Below are positions 52,667 through 62,064 of a stretch of 64,000 nucleotides of DNA, piece after piece. The DNA is from Gemmatimonadota bacterium (GTDB lineage Bacteria; Gemmatimonadota; Gemmatimonadetes; Gemmatimonadales; Gemmatimonadaceae). Position 1 is the first letter of the stretch, and every line of letters starts with the position of its first letter. Location of the stretch: the NCBI GenBank assembly GCA_016704465.1, contig JADJAD010000001.1, positions 558,001 through 622,000 of the forward strand. The letters are read 5' to 3'. The translations under genes and the position numbers were made by a program. A model generated the notes under the pieces. It had not been told where the DNA came from. It did not search any database and saw only the letters and a list, made by a program, of their open reading frames with translations.

Positions 52667-53998
52667 GTGCTCCATCGAATCCTTCGTCGCGGTTCGTCGC
52701 GACGTACCCGCTCACGCCGATCGTTCGGCGCCGTCCTGGCCCTGATTGGCGCGACGCTCGCGCCGCATAACGCGGCGGCGCAGCTCACCCTCGAGGCAGC
52801 GCGAGCCACGGCGCATCTGGTTAGCCCCGAACTTCGTGCGGCCCGCGAGGCGGTGAGCGCAGCGGCAGCTCGTGAACGCCAGGCCGGCGCCTACGCCAAC
52901 CCCACGCTGGCGTATGGACTCGAACGAACGAGTCGGGCCGGCGAGACCAACGCGCAGGCCATCGCGCAGGTCGAGCAGCAATTGGAGATCGGTGGTCAGC
53001 GCGCAGCGCGCCGCGAGGTGGCGCGTCTCCGTCGCGACGACGCGAGTACGCGGCTCTCGCTCGTCGCCGCTCGACTCGACTTCGACGTCGCCAGCGCATT
53101 CGCACGCGCGGTGGCGGCCGAGCAGCGCGAACGTCTCGCCGAACAGACTTCGGTCGCCCTTGCCGAAGCACGTCGCGTGAGCGAGCAACGCCTGGCGGCC
53201 GGTGATGTCTCTGGCTACGTGGCCCGCCGCCTGCGACTCGAGGCGGGGCGCTTCGCTGCGATCCGCGCGGCCGCGACGATGGATCGCCACGCCACGCGCA
53301 GGGCGCTCGCGACGTTGCTGGGTCTCTCTGGGACGGCCGGCGACACGATCACGCTGCCTAACGCCCCTCCCATCATCGCCGACTCGTCGGCCGCTGCAGC
53401 GGTCGACTCGTTGATCGAGCGTGCCATACGCTCCCGACCCGAGCTGCGCCTGGCCGCGCTCGACGTTGCCACGGCCGCCGCCGAGGAGCAGCTGGTCGCG
53501 CGAGAGCGCGTCCCGACGCCAACGCTGTCGGCTGGCTACAAGGGCGAACGGGTGGCCGACCCGGCGCGCGGCTCCTTGACGGGTTTTCGCGGGATCGTCG
53601 CGGGGCTATCGATCCCCCTTCCTCTATTTGACCGGCGCGTTGGCGCGATCGAGGCGGCAGCAGCCGACACGCGGCGGGTGCGTGCGGAGGGCGACATCGT
53701 CCGTCGACGTGTGACGGAGGAAGTGGTCGATGCCTTGCAGGGGCTGCGAACGGTCGAGGCGCAACGCGCCGCGCTCGCCCCGCACCTCGGCGAACAGGCG
53801 CAGATCGCCGTGCGGGCGGTGCACGCGTCGTATGCCGAGGGCGAGATCACGCTCGTCGAATGGCTCGACGCCGTGCGCGCGTACCAGGAGGCCGAGTCCA
53901 TGTATGTCTCGTTGCAGGCGGAGGTCGCGGTGCGGAAGGCCGCGCTCGCGCGCGCGGTTGGCGCTCCGCTTTTCCCATCTCCCACGAGCGACCGATGA
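52667..53998 (+). CDS. TolC-family outer-membrane efflux protein (CusC/CzcC-like)
   Basis: The 443-residue protein has a signal peptide (1-38) and the two long Ala/Arg/Glu-rich coiled regions of the OEP family (TLEAARATAHLVSPELRAAREAV, LEIGGQRAARREVARLRRD and SIPLPLFDRRVGAIEAAAAD). Those proteins form the trimeric outer-membrane channel of RND efflux pumps. GTG 52667 lies just after the CAGGTG ribosome-binding-site-like motif. Its stop overlaps the ATG of the adaptor gene (ATGA), so channel, adaptor and pump genes are one unit. Confidence 0.9.
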   Translation: MLHRILRRGSSRRTRSRRSFGAVLALIGATLAPHNAAAQLTLEAARATAHLVSPELRAAREAVSAAAARERQAGAYANPTLAYGLERTSRAGETNAQAIAQVEQQLEIGGQRAARREVARLRRDDASTRLSLVAARLDFDVASAFARAVAAEQRERLAEQTSVALAEARRVSEQRLAAGDVSGYVARRLRLEAGRFAAIRAAATMDRHATRRALATLLGLSGTAGDTITLPNAPPIIADSSAAAAVDSLIERAIRSRPELRLAALDVATAAAEEQLVARERVPTPTLSAGYKGERVADPARGSLTGFRGIVAGLSIPLPLFDRRVGAIEAAAADTRRVRAEGDIVRRRVTEEVVDALQGLRTVEAQRAALAPHLGEQAQIAVRAVHASYAEGEITLVEWLDAVRAYQEAESMYVSLQAEVAVRKAALARAVGAPLFPSPTSDR

Positions 53999-55512
53999 CA
54001 CCGATGCCGAAGCACGCTCGCCAGCGCATCGGCGCGGCGTTGACCCTGGCCGTATTCGCGTTAGGCGCTTGCACCCGGAGCGAGACCTCGGCCGGTTCTG
54101 CGGCGGCCGACTCCGCCGAACCAGCCGGTGGCGCCATCACCCGCTGGACCGACTCAACGGAGCTGTTCATGGAGCATCCGGCGCTCATCGTCGGCGCCCC
54201 CGACAAGTTCGCCGTCCATCTCACCGATCTCACCGACTTCGCGCCACTGCGCACGGGGCGCATCACACTCACATTCCGACCGCGCGGAGGTGGCGATCCG
54301 GTCACCGTGATACAGGAGACTCCGCGCGCCCCGGGGATCTACGGACCGGCACCGACGTTTACGCGTCCGGGAACGTACGACCTGACGATTCTCGTCGACT
54401 CGCCGCAGGCGAGGGACGGCATTGTCGTCCCCGGCCTCGTCGTGTACGCGACAGCCGCAGATGCACCGAGAGACGAGGGCGGTGCGGAGAGCGGGGTGAG
54501 CTTCCTCAAGGAGCAGCAGTGGAAGACACCGGGCTTCGCCACGGCATTCGCCACCGATGGAGAGGTTGCCGCGACGTTCGAGGCGTCGGGTGTGCTGGAA
54601 GCGCAGGCTGGACGATTGGCACAGGTGAGCGCGCCGGTTGCCGGGCTGATCGACGTGTCGGGTGTCGCCGACTCGCCGCTGCCCGGGCAGCGGGTGGTGC
54701 GCGGGCAGGTGCTGGCGGTGCTGGCACCGTCGTTAGGTGAGGGCGGCGGCGCGGCGGTGGCCGAGGCGCGTGCGCGGTTGCGTGAGGCCGAGGACGAGCA
54801 CGACCGCGCGCAGCGCCTGTACGCGGTCGAGGCGGTGCCGCAGCGCCGGGTGCACGAGGCGGAGATTCGCCTGACGGCCGCTCGTGAAGCGCTCGCGGGT
54901 TACGGCGCCGACGCCGGGGGACGGGTCAGCGTGCGGTCGCCGATCGCGGGCGTCGTCGCCGAGCGTCGGGTCGCGCCCGGGAGTCGCGTCGAGGCCGGTG
55001 CGTCGCTCTTCACGATCGTCGATGCATCGGTGGTCTGGCTTCGCGTGAACGTGCCGGCGGCTCAGGCGCCCAGCGTCTCGAGGACCTCGAACGTGGAGTT
55101 CCAGATGGAGGGCTCACCGCGGCGCTACGTCTCTCGGCGCGTGGTGTCCGTCGGCAGCATTGTCGACTCGCTGTCACGCACGATCCCGGTCCTGTTCGAG
55201 GTGGCGAACCTCGATGGTTCGCTGAAGATCGGGGCGAACGCGAGCGTGGCGGTGCGAACGGGCGCGAGACAGCGCGGCATCGTCCTTCCCGCCTCGGCGG
55301 TGCTCGACGAGGATGGGCGCGCGATCGCCTACGTGCAGCCGGAGGGAGAGACGTTCGAGAAGCGCGAGCTAACGATCGTCGGGCGCGAGGGGGGACGCGT
55401 GCTCGTGAGCGCGGGCATCGCCGCCGGCGAACGTGTCGTGACCGGGGCCGCCTACCAAGTTCGCCTGGCCTCGCTCTCGACCTCCGTGCCCGCTCAGGGT
55501 CACGAGCACTAG
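53995..55512 (+). CDS. RND efflux periplasmic adaptor lipoprotein (CusB/CzcB-like)
   Basis: The 505-residue protein has a lipobox LGAC (Cys at about 24). An N-terminal 130-residue beta domain with HPALIVGAPDKFAVHLTDLTDF is common in metal-efflux adaptors. The barrel-sandwich halves follow: LAQVSAPVAGLIDVSG, GQVLAVLAP, a short hairpin (REAEDEHDRAQRLYAVEAVPQRRVHEAE), VRSPIAGVVAERRVAPGSRVEAG, and a beta barrel. It links the inner-membrane pump to the TolC-type channel. ATG 53995 overlaps the channel-gene stop. The pump gene starts 17 bases after its stop. One CGTTAGGC lies in the lipobox codons. Confidence 0.9.
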   Translation: MTPMPKHARQRIGAALTLAVFALGACTRSETSAGSAAADSAEPAGGAITRWTDSTELFMEHPALIVGAPDKFAVHLTDLTDFAPLRTGRITLTFRPRGGGDPVTVIQETPRAPGIYGPAPTFTRPGTYDLTILVDSPQARDGIVVPGLVVYATAADAPRDEGGAESGVSFLKEQQWKTPGFATAFATDGEVAATFEASGVLEAQAGRLAQVSAPVAGLIDVSGVADSPLPGQRVVRGQVLAVLAPSLGEGGGAAVAEARARLREAEDEHDRAQRLYAVEAVPQRRVHEAEIRLTAAREALAGYGADAGGRVSVRSPIAGVVAERRVAPGSRVEAGASLFTIVDASVVWLRVNVPAAQAPSVSRTSNVEFQMEGSPRRYVSRRVVSVGSIVDSLSRTIPVLFEVANLDGSLKIGANASVAVRTGARQRGIVLPASAVLDEDGRAIAYVQPEGETFEKRELTIVGREGGRVLVSAGIAAGERVVTGAAYQVRLASLSTSVPAQGHEH

Positions 55513-55528
55513 GGGCGGAAGACAACAC

Positions 55529-58500
55529 ATGCTGAACCATCTCATCGCCGTATCGCTGCGCAACCGGGTCGTGGTCCTGGCCATCGCCGCGCTCATGCTC
55601 GTCGGGGGAGCGTGGACCGCCTGGCGAATGCCCGTCGATGTCTTTCCCGACCTCACCGCGCCTGCGGTGACGGTGGTCGCCGAAGCGCACGGCATGGCGC
55701 CCGGAGGAGGTTGAAGCGCTGGTCTCCTTCCCGATCGAGACGTCGGTGAACGGTGCCACCGGCGTTCGACGCGTGCGCTCGTCCACTGCCCAGGGCATCT
55801 CGGTGGTCTGGGTCGAGTTCGAGTGGGGGACCGACATCTTCCGCGCGCGACAGATCGTCGCCGAGAAGCTGCAGACCGTGGCAGCAGCACTGCCGAACGG
55901 GATTTCCGCGCCGGTGCTCGCCCCGGTCTCGAGCGTGATGGGCGAGATCATGATGATCGGCCTGACCAACGTCGCGCCGGTGACCGACAGCCTGGCGCGC
56001 GAGTTGCGAACCGTCGCCGACTGGACGATACGGCGGCGCCTGCTCGCCGTCCCCGGCGTGGCGCAGGTCATCCCGATCGGCGGCGGCGTCAAGCAGTACC
56101 AGGTGCTGCCCGACCCCGCGCGCATGCAACGCGCGAACGTCACGCTCGACGAGGTCGTGCGCGCCGCCCGCGGCTCGAACGCGAACGCGTCGGGCGGCGT
56201 GTACATGCACAAAGGACGTGAGTACGTGATTCGCGGCATCGGACGCGTGCAATCGGCGGACGACATCGCCAACACCGTCGTCGCCGTGCGTGGGGGCGTT
56301 CCCGTGCTCCTGTCGCAGGTGGCGGATGTGCAGGTCGGGTCGGCGCCGCGCTACGGAGATGGCTCAGTAGACGCCAGTCCCGGCGTGGTGCTCGCGGTGC
56401 AGAAGCAACCGGGCGCCAACACGCTCGAACTCACCGCGCGGATCGAGCGCGAACTCGCGGCCATGCAGGCCACGTTGCCCGAAGGGGTTCGCATTCATTC
56501 CGACCTGTTCCGACAGGCCGACTTCATTCGCGTCGCCGTCAACAATGTCGTCAAGGCGCTGCGCGACGGTGCGGTGCTCGTGGTGATCGTACTCTTCCTG
56601 TTCCTGTGGAATGTCCGGGCGACCGCGATCTCGCTGGTGGCGATTCCGCTCTCCCTCGTCGTGGCGATCTTCGCCATGAAGCTGCTCGGGATCACCGTCA
56701 ACACGATGACGCTGGGGGGCATGGCTATCGCGATCGGTGCGCTGGTCGATGACGCCATCATCGACGTCGAGAATGTCTTTCGACGCCTCAAGGAGAATCA
56801 CCACCGCGCGGCGTCGGAGCGATTCGGCGCACTGCGCGTCGTCTTCGATGCGTCGAAGGAGATCCGCGCCAGCATCGTGAACGCGACCATGATCATCATC
56901 GTCGTCTTCCTCCCGCTCTTCTTCCTCGGCGGCGTCGAGGGGCGCCTCCTGCGACCCCTCGGCTTTGCCTACGTCGTGTCCATCCTGGCGTCGCTGCTCG
57001 TCGCCGTGACGGTGACGCCGGTGTTGTGTGCCTACCTGTTGCCGAACTCTCGTGCGGTACAGCGAGAGGAAGAGAGCCGGCTGGTCCGGTGGCTCAAGGC
57101 TCGATATGCCCGCACGCTGACGCCGGTGCTGGCGCACCCGCGACGCGTGCTCGCCGCGGCGGTGCTCGCGCTCGCGGTCACGCTGGGCACGCTCCCGCTG
57201 CTCGGCTCGGCGTTTCTCCCCGAGTTCAACGAAGGGGCGCTCACCGTCTCGGTCGTCACCATCCCGGGAACGTCGCTCGACGAATCAAACGCCATAGGAC
57301 GGCGTGTCGAGGAGATTCTCAAGGGACACAGCGCGGTCCTGAACACCGACCGGCGGCAGGGGCGCGCGGAGCTGGACGAACACGCGCAGGGGGTGAACGC
57401 GGCCGAGATCGACGTGACGCTCAAGGACGGCATCGAGAAGGAAGTCGTGTTGAACGAGTTGCGCGCAGCGTTCGCGCCCATCCCCGGGACCAACGTCACC
57501 ATCGGGCAGCCGATCGGCCACCGCATCGACCACATGTTGTCGGGGACGCGGGCGAACATTGCAGTGAAGATCTTCGGCCCGGATCTCTACCAGCTTCGGC
57601 AGGTCGGCGCCCAGGTGCGCGACGTGATGCAGGGCGTGCGAGGCGTCGCCGACCTGCAGCTCGAGCAGCAGCTCGACGTCCCGCAGCTCCGTATTCGCGC
57701 CGACCGCATGGCGCTCGCTCGGTACGGCATGAGCGTGGGACAGCTCGCCGAGGGGATCGACGTCGCGCTCAATGGCGAGGTCGTGTCGCAAGTCCTCGAG
57801 CAGGGGCGGAGCGTCGACCTCGTCGTGCGCCTTCCCGAAGAACAGCGCGGCAACGCGGAGGCTGTCGCCGCGATACCGTTCGACACGCCGACCGGTCAGC
57901 GCGTGCCGCTCTCGCAGCTTGCCACCGTGACCGTGGACCGGGGACCGAACGCCATCTCTCGGGAGAATGTCCAGCGGAAGATCGTCGTGCAGGCCAACGT
58001 CGCCGGGCGTGACCTGGGAGGCACGGTCGAGGACATACGCCGTGCGGTGGGTGAGCAGGTCGTCCTGCCGCCCGGCTACTTCGTGGAGTACGGCGGCCAG
58101 TTCGAGGCGCAGGCCGAGGCGACGCAGACGTTGGGCGCGCTCTCGATCCTGGCTGTCGCGGCCATTTTCCTGATTCTCTTCGCCGAGTTCCGGTCGGCCA
58201 GGACGGCCGTGCTGGTCATGGCCAACCTGCCGCTGGCGCTGATCGGCGGCGTCATGGCGGTCGCGCTCACCGGTGGCGTGCTCAGCATCGGCTCGCTGGT
58301 GGGGTTCATCACGTTGTTCGGCATCGCCACGCGCAACGGGATCCTGCTGGTGGCACACTACCGGCAGCTCCTGGCCGAAGGGGTTCCGTTCGCCGAGGCT
58401 GTGCACCGCGGTTCGCTCGAGCGGCTGTCACCGATCCTGATGACGGCGCTGACGGCGGGGCTGGCCCTGATCCCGCTGGCGTTAGGCGGCGGCGAGCCCG

Positions 58501-58718
58501 GCAACGAACTGCAGACGCCGATGGCCATCGTCATCCTCGGCGGGCTGCTCTCGGCGACGGCCCTCAACATGCTCGTGGTCCCTGCGCTCTTCTGGCTCTA
58601 CGGCGAGCGGGACGCGGCGAGGGGACCCGTGGAGGACTTCGAGTCCGCTGGCGGGAGCGCGGTCCCACCGGCCATTCTTTCCCCCGCACTTTCCTCCCTC
58701 TCCCACCCAGCGCCATGA
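55529..58718 (+). pseudogene. heavy-metal RND efflux pump (CusA/CzcA-like), one-base frameshift
   Basis: From ATG 55529 the first 57 residues are a normal CusA start (LNHLIAVSLRNRVVVLAI, PVDVFPDLTAPAVTVVAEA). The frame then reaches TGA at 55712 because of one extra G at 55703-55704; without it the frame reads PEEVEALVSFPIETSVNGATG and runs to 58718, about 1062 residues. Pump features include IPIGGGVKQYQV, GALVDDAIIDVENVFRRL (membrane Asp pair region), VFLPLFFLGGVEGRLLRP, SAFLPEFNEGAL and GRDLGGTV. Unless the base is an assembly error, the pump is inactive, which would disable the efflux unit. The stop overlaps the HupE/UreJ ATG (ATGA). Confidence 0.9.
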
Positions 58719-59425
58719 CGCATCGTGTCCCAGTCCTTCGCGCGCTGGCGGTATCGGCTGCGCTCATCGTTGCGCCCTCCGTCGCCCTCGCCCACGGCGT
58801 GGCATCCGGCGACAAGGGCTATCTGCAGGAGGTGTCGGGGGTGCTGCTCATCCCGTTCGCCTACCTCGGGGCCAAGCACATGGTGACCGGCTACGATCAC
58901 CTGCTGTTCCTGCTTGGCGTGATCTTCTTCCTGTATCGCCTGAAGGATGTGGCGCTCTACGTCACGCTCTTCGCGGTCGGGCACTCGGTCACGCTGCTGG
59001 CGGGGGTGCTGACCGGCGTAAGCGTCAACGCCTACCTGATCGACGCCATCATCGGGCTCTCGGTCGTGTACAAGGCGCTCGACAACCTGCGCGCCTTTGA
59101 TCGATGGTTCGGGCGCGCGCCGAATCCCCGGGTCGCGGTCCTGGTCTTCGGGCTCTTCCATGGCATGGGGCTCGCCACCAAGATCCTCGACTTTCAGGTT
59201 TCGCCCGAGGGACTGGTCCCCAACCTCGTGGCGTTCAACGTCGGCGTGGAACTCGGGCAGCTCCTCGCCCTGAGCATGATCCTGATCGTCATGTCGTACT
59301 GGCGACGCACGGCGAGCTTCGCCCGGCGGGCGTGGACCGCCAACGTCGCCATCATGTCCGCCGGCTTCGTCCTGATGGGCTACCAGCTCGTCGGCTTCTT
59401 CGTCACCCGATCATTCGGAGTGTGA
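58715..59425 (+). CDS. HupE/UreJ-family membrane protein
   Basis: The 236-residue protein has a signal peptide (1-26), then six or more membrane helices with His motifs: KHMVTGYDHLLFLLGVIFFL, FAVGHSVTLLAGV and LFGLFHGMGLATKIL. HupE/UreJ proteins are linked with nickel or cobalt uptake for hydrogenase and urease, but here it is coupled by ATGA to a metal efflux pump gene with no hydrogenase nearby. The metal it carries is not deducible. Confidence 0.88.
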   Translation: MTHRVPVLRALAVSAALIVAPSVALAHGVASGDKGYLQEVSGVLLIPFAYLGAKHMVTGYDHLLFLLGVIFFLYRLKDVALYVTLFAVGHSVTLLAGVLTGVSVNAYLIDAIIGLSVVYKALDNLRAFDRWFGRAPNPRVAVLVFGLFHGMGLATKILDFQVSPEGLVPNLVAFNVGVELGQLLALSMILIVMSYWRRTASFARRAWTANVAIMSAGFVLMGYQLVGFFVTRSFGV

Positions 59426-59429
59426 ACCC

Positions 59430-59729
59430 GTGCCCCTTCCTGCATCGTCCACGCCCCCACCCGAGCTTCCGTCGTCGCGTGCGCTGATCCGCTCCACCCT
59501 TGCCGCACTCGCCGTCGCCGTGGTGTTGCTGCTGACGACCGTTCTCCCGGCTGAATACGGCATCGATCCCACCGGTGCCGGGCGCGTGCTGGGCCTCACG
59601 CACATGGGCGAGATCAAGGTCAGGCTCGCACGCGAGGCGGCGGCCGATGCGGCCGCCGATGCAGCGGCCATCGACGAGGCAATGGACGACGCCGAGGCTG
59701 TCGCGACACCGCCCGATTCCACCGCATGA
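59430..59729 (+). CDS. small membrane-anchor protein of metal-efflux loci
   Basis: From GTG 59430 the 99-residue protein has one membrane segment (RSTLAALAVAVVLLLTTVLP), followed by AEYGIDPTGAGRVLGLTHMGEIKVRLAREAA and an acidic, Ala/Asp-rich tail. AEYGIDPTG-GRxLGLTxMGEIK is a recurring sequence in small 'transmembrane anchor' proteins next to HupE/UreJ and RND metal pumps. The role is unknown. GGAG lies nine bases before the GTG. Homologues are usually longer, so this is a short version. Confidence 0.75.
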   Translation: MPLPASSTPPPELPSSRALIRSTLAALAVAVVLLLTTVLPAEYGIDPTGAGRVLGLTHMGEIKVRLAREAAADAAADAAAIDEAMDDAEAVATPPDSTA

Positions 59730-59867
59730 CCGTGGGCAGGCGCCTGCCGTAGCACATGTCCCGCTACCGACCTGCATGCACGCGCTGCGTCTGAACCGGC
59801 GCCCCTGGATCGCACAATTTCACTGCACTCTTCCCGTTCCCGAACGTCTCCCCGGAGTAATCCCCGC

Positions 59868-60710
59868 ATGACCGTTCCCAGTTCGTCGTCGCGCGTGCGA
59901 CGCATCGCCCCCGCCGTGTTCGTCGTCACCGCACTGCTCGCCTCGGCCACGCTCGCTGCCGCGCACGACATGTTCGTGAAGCCAACCCGCTTCTTCGCAC
60001 CCGAGAACGCCGAGGTGCGCGTGCGGCTGCTCAACGGAACGTTCTCCAAGAGCGAGAACTCCATCGCCCGCAACCGCCTCGCCGACGCGAGCGTCCTCAC
60101 GCCGCGCGGGCGCATCAAGCTCGACACCGCGGAATGGGGAGTGAAGGGGGATACGAGCACCTTCCACATCCACACGCGCGCGGCCGGAACCTACGTGATC
60201 GGCGTGTCGACCAAGCCGAACTGGATCGACCTGTCAGCCGACGACTTCAACCTCTACCTGCAGGACGACGGCATTCCCGACGTGCTCGAGGCCCGCAAGA
60301 AGGCGGGAGAGCTGAACAAGCCGGCGAAGGAGCGCTATCACAAGCACGTGAAGTCGTTCGTGCAGGTCGGGACGGCGCGCAGTGATCTGTACGCCACGCC
60401 GATGGGCTATCCGGCCGAGATCATGACGATGACCAATCCCTACACGTTGAAGGCAGGTGCGACGTTGCAGGTGAAGACGCTCGTCGATGGGAAGCCGGCG
60501 GGCAACCAGTATGTCCTCTTCGGCGGCGAGATTCCCGGCAAGGGCGGGATCGAGCAGAAGAGCACCCGGTCGAACGCACAGGGCATTGCCAGCATCCCGC
60601 TCACGACCGCTGGGGTCTGGTACATCAAGTTCATCAACATGACCAAGGTCACGCGCGACTCGGTGGACTATGAGTCGAAGTGGGCGACGCTGACGTTTGA
60701 GGTGCGGTAG
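59868..60710 (+). CDS. DUF4198 periplasmic metal-related protein
   Basis: The 280-residue protein has a signal peptide ending ATLAAAHDMFVKP, where the first mature residues include the His-Asp pair common in DUF4198/NikM-like proteins. Body: TRFFAPENAEVRVRLLNGTF, PNWIDLSADDFNLYLQDDGI, GYPAEIMTMTNPYTLKAGATLQVKTLVDGKP and GIASIPLTTAGVWYIKFINM. Such proteins accompany nickel and cobalt transport. It ends the metal locus, 138 bases after the anchor protein gene. The exact ligand is unknown. Confidence 0.85.
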   Translation: MTVPSSSSRVRRIAPAVFVVTALLASATLAAAHDMFVKPTRFFAPENAEVRVRLLNGTFSKSENSIARNRLADASVLTPRGRIKLDTAEWGVKGDTSTFHIHTRAAGTYVIGVSTKPNWIDLSADDFNLYLQDDGIPDVLEARKKAGELNKPAKERYHKHVKSFVQVGTARSDLYATPMGYPAEIMTMTNPYTLKAGATLQVKTLVDGKPAGNQYVLFGGEIPGKGGIEQKSTRSNAQGIASIPLTTAGVWYIKFINMTKVTRDSVDYESKWATLTFEVR

Positions 60711-60780
60711 CGGCGTGGTGAGGGGTGCAAGGGGTGATGCAGCGGGAGGGCGTGTTCGACAATGGCGCCCTCCCCCGCCC

Positions 60781-61902
60781 CTACCTCGCCTTCCACTTCC
60801 CCAACAACTCCCGCTCCCGCTCCGCCGTAAACCCGGTCTTCAGCCCCGCCTGCCGCTCCGCCGGCAACGTCCGGAACCACTCCAGCGTCTCCCGCGCCGT
60901 CACCTCCGTCGGCCGATACTTGAGTCCGGCCTTGATCTCGGGCGACATGTCAAAGCGCGCAAAGCCGGCCGTGCGCCCCTTCATCACCTGGAAGACCGGC
61001 AGCTCGCGCCCATACGGATTGGCCCCGTTGGCCCGCAGGAAGTCCGCGTCGACCCATGTGTACGTCGCGTTCGACCCCACGCCGCGGTGGATGCGCTCCA
61101 CGAACTGCTTGAACGGCTGCCCGCCGTCGGGCCCCACGCCGTTGAACACGCCGTACGTGCGGTTCTCCACCAGCGTCACGCAGAACTCCACCAGGTCGCG
61201 CACGTCGATGATCTGCACGTGGTCCGTGCCATCGCCGGGCGCCAGCACCTCACCGCCACGTGCAATGCGCACCGGCCAGTAGGTGAAGCGGTCGGTGTCA
61301 TCCCCGGGCCCGACGATCAGCCCAGGCCGCACCACGGTCACCCGCCCCGGCATGGCCGCATGCGCGGCCTTCTCGGCGTACGCCTTGGCATGCCCGTACG
61401 GCAGCGGACGCCCCTCGGGAAGCGGCGAATTCTCCAGCGTCAGCACCGGCGCGGCGGCGGTCATCGGCACGCGGCTGGTGTCGAAGTAGACCGAGCGCGT
61501 GGAGATGAACAGGTACTGGTCCGTAGAATCCTTCAGCATCTCGGCCGACAGCTTCACCCACTCCGGCGCACTGCTCAGCGACGCCGACTCGTCGATCACC
61601 GCGTCCCACTTGCGCCCCTTGAGCGCGCTCAAGTCGGAGCCACGATCCCCGGCCAACTGCTCGACCTCCTTGCCGAACATCCCCGCCCCGCTGCGCCCGC
61701 GGTTGAAGATCGTGACCTCGTGTCCGCGCTCCAGCGCGTAGCGCACGTCGTGCGGGCCGACGAAGCCGGTCCCGCCGAGGATGAGGATCTTCTTCGGGGC
61801 CGCCGAACCGAAGGGCCGATGCAGCAGGGTGCGCGGGTCGAGGGTCGCCGCGACGCCGAGTGCCGTGAGTCCGCTGCCGATGAAGTCGCGCCGGTTGACC
61901 AT
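60781..61902 (-). CDS. Tat-exported NAD-dependent epimerase/dehydratase-like protein
   Basis: The 373-residue protein from ATG 61902 begins with a twin-arginine leader (VNRRDFIGSGLTALGVAA). It continues with a Rossmann fold, ILILGGTGFVGPHDVRYALERGHEVTIFNRG, and an atypical SDR catalytic region (YGHAKAYAEKAA). Most epimerases are cytoplasmic, so an exported copy is unusual but recurs in this phylum-type genome set. A TTG at 61920 is also in frame. Its last 30 codons (TARETLEWFRTLPAERQAGLK) have a degenerate copy at 51818-51904. The divergent permease gene starts about 160 bases away. Confidence 0.87.
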   Translation of the reverse strand: MVNRRDFIGSGLTALGVAATLDPRTLLHRPFGSAAPKKILILGGTGFVGPHDVRYALERGHEVTIFNRGRSGAGMFGKEVEQLAGDRGSDLSALKGRKWDAVIDESASLSSAPEWVKLSAEMLKDSTDQYLFISTRSVYFDTSRVPMTAAAPVLTLENSPLPEGRPLPYGHAKAYAEKAAHAAMPGRVTVVRPGLIVGPGDDTDRFTYWPVRIARGGEVLAPGDGTDHVQIIDVRDLVEFCVTLVENRTYGVFNGVGPDGGQPFKQFVERIHRGVGSNATYTWVDADFLRANGANPYGRELPVFQVMKGRTAGFARFDMSPEIKAGLKYRPTEVTARETLEWFRTLPAERQAGLKTGFTAERERELLGKWKAR

Positions 61903-62064
61903 GGGAGTCCTGTTTGCCAAATGAGGAAGGTTGGCTCTGCTACGCTAGCCGCAGCATTAACGCTGGCGCGAAAACCGCCCGGGCGAAACCCTCAGCGGCT
62001 CCATACCGTCAGGTCAACTTCCGCCGGTGCCGCCCTCGCGAATCCACCACCCGGGACACGACGC

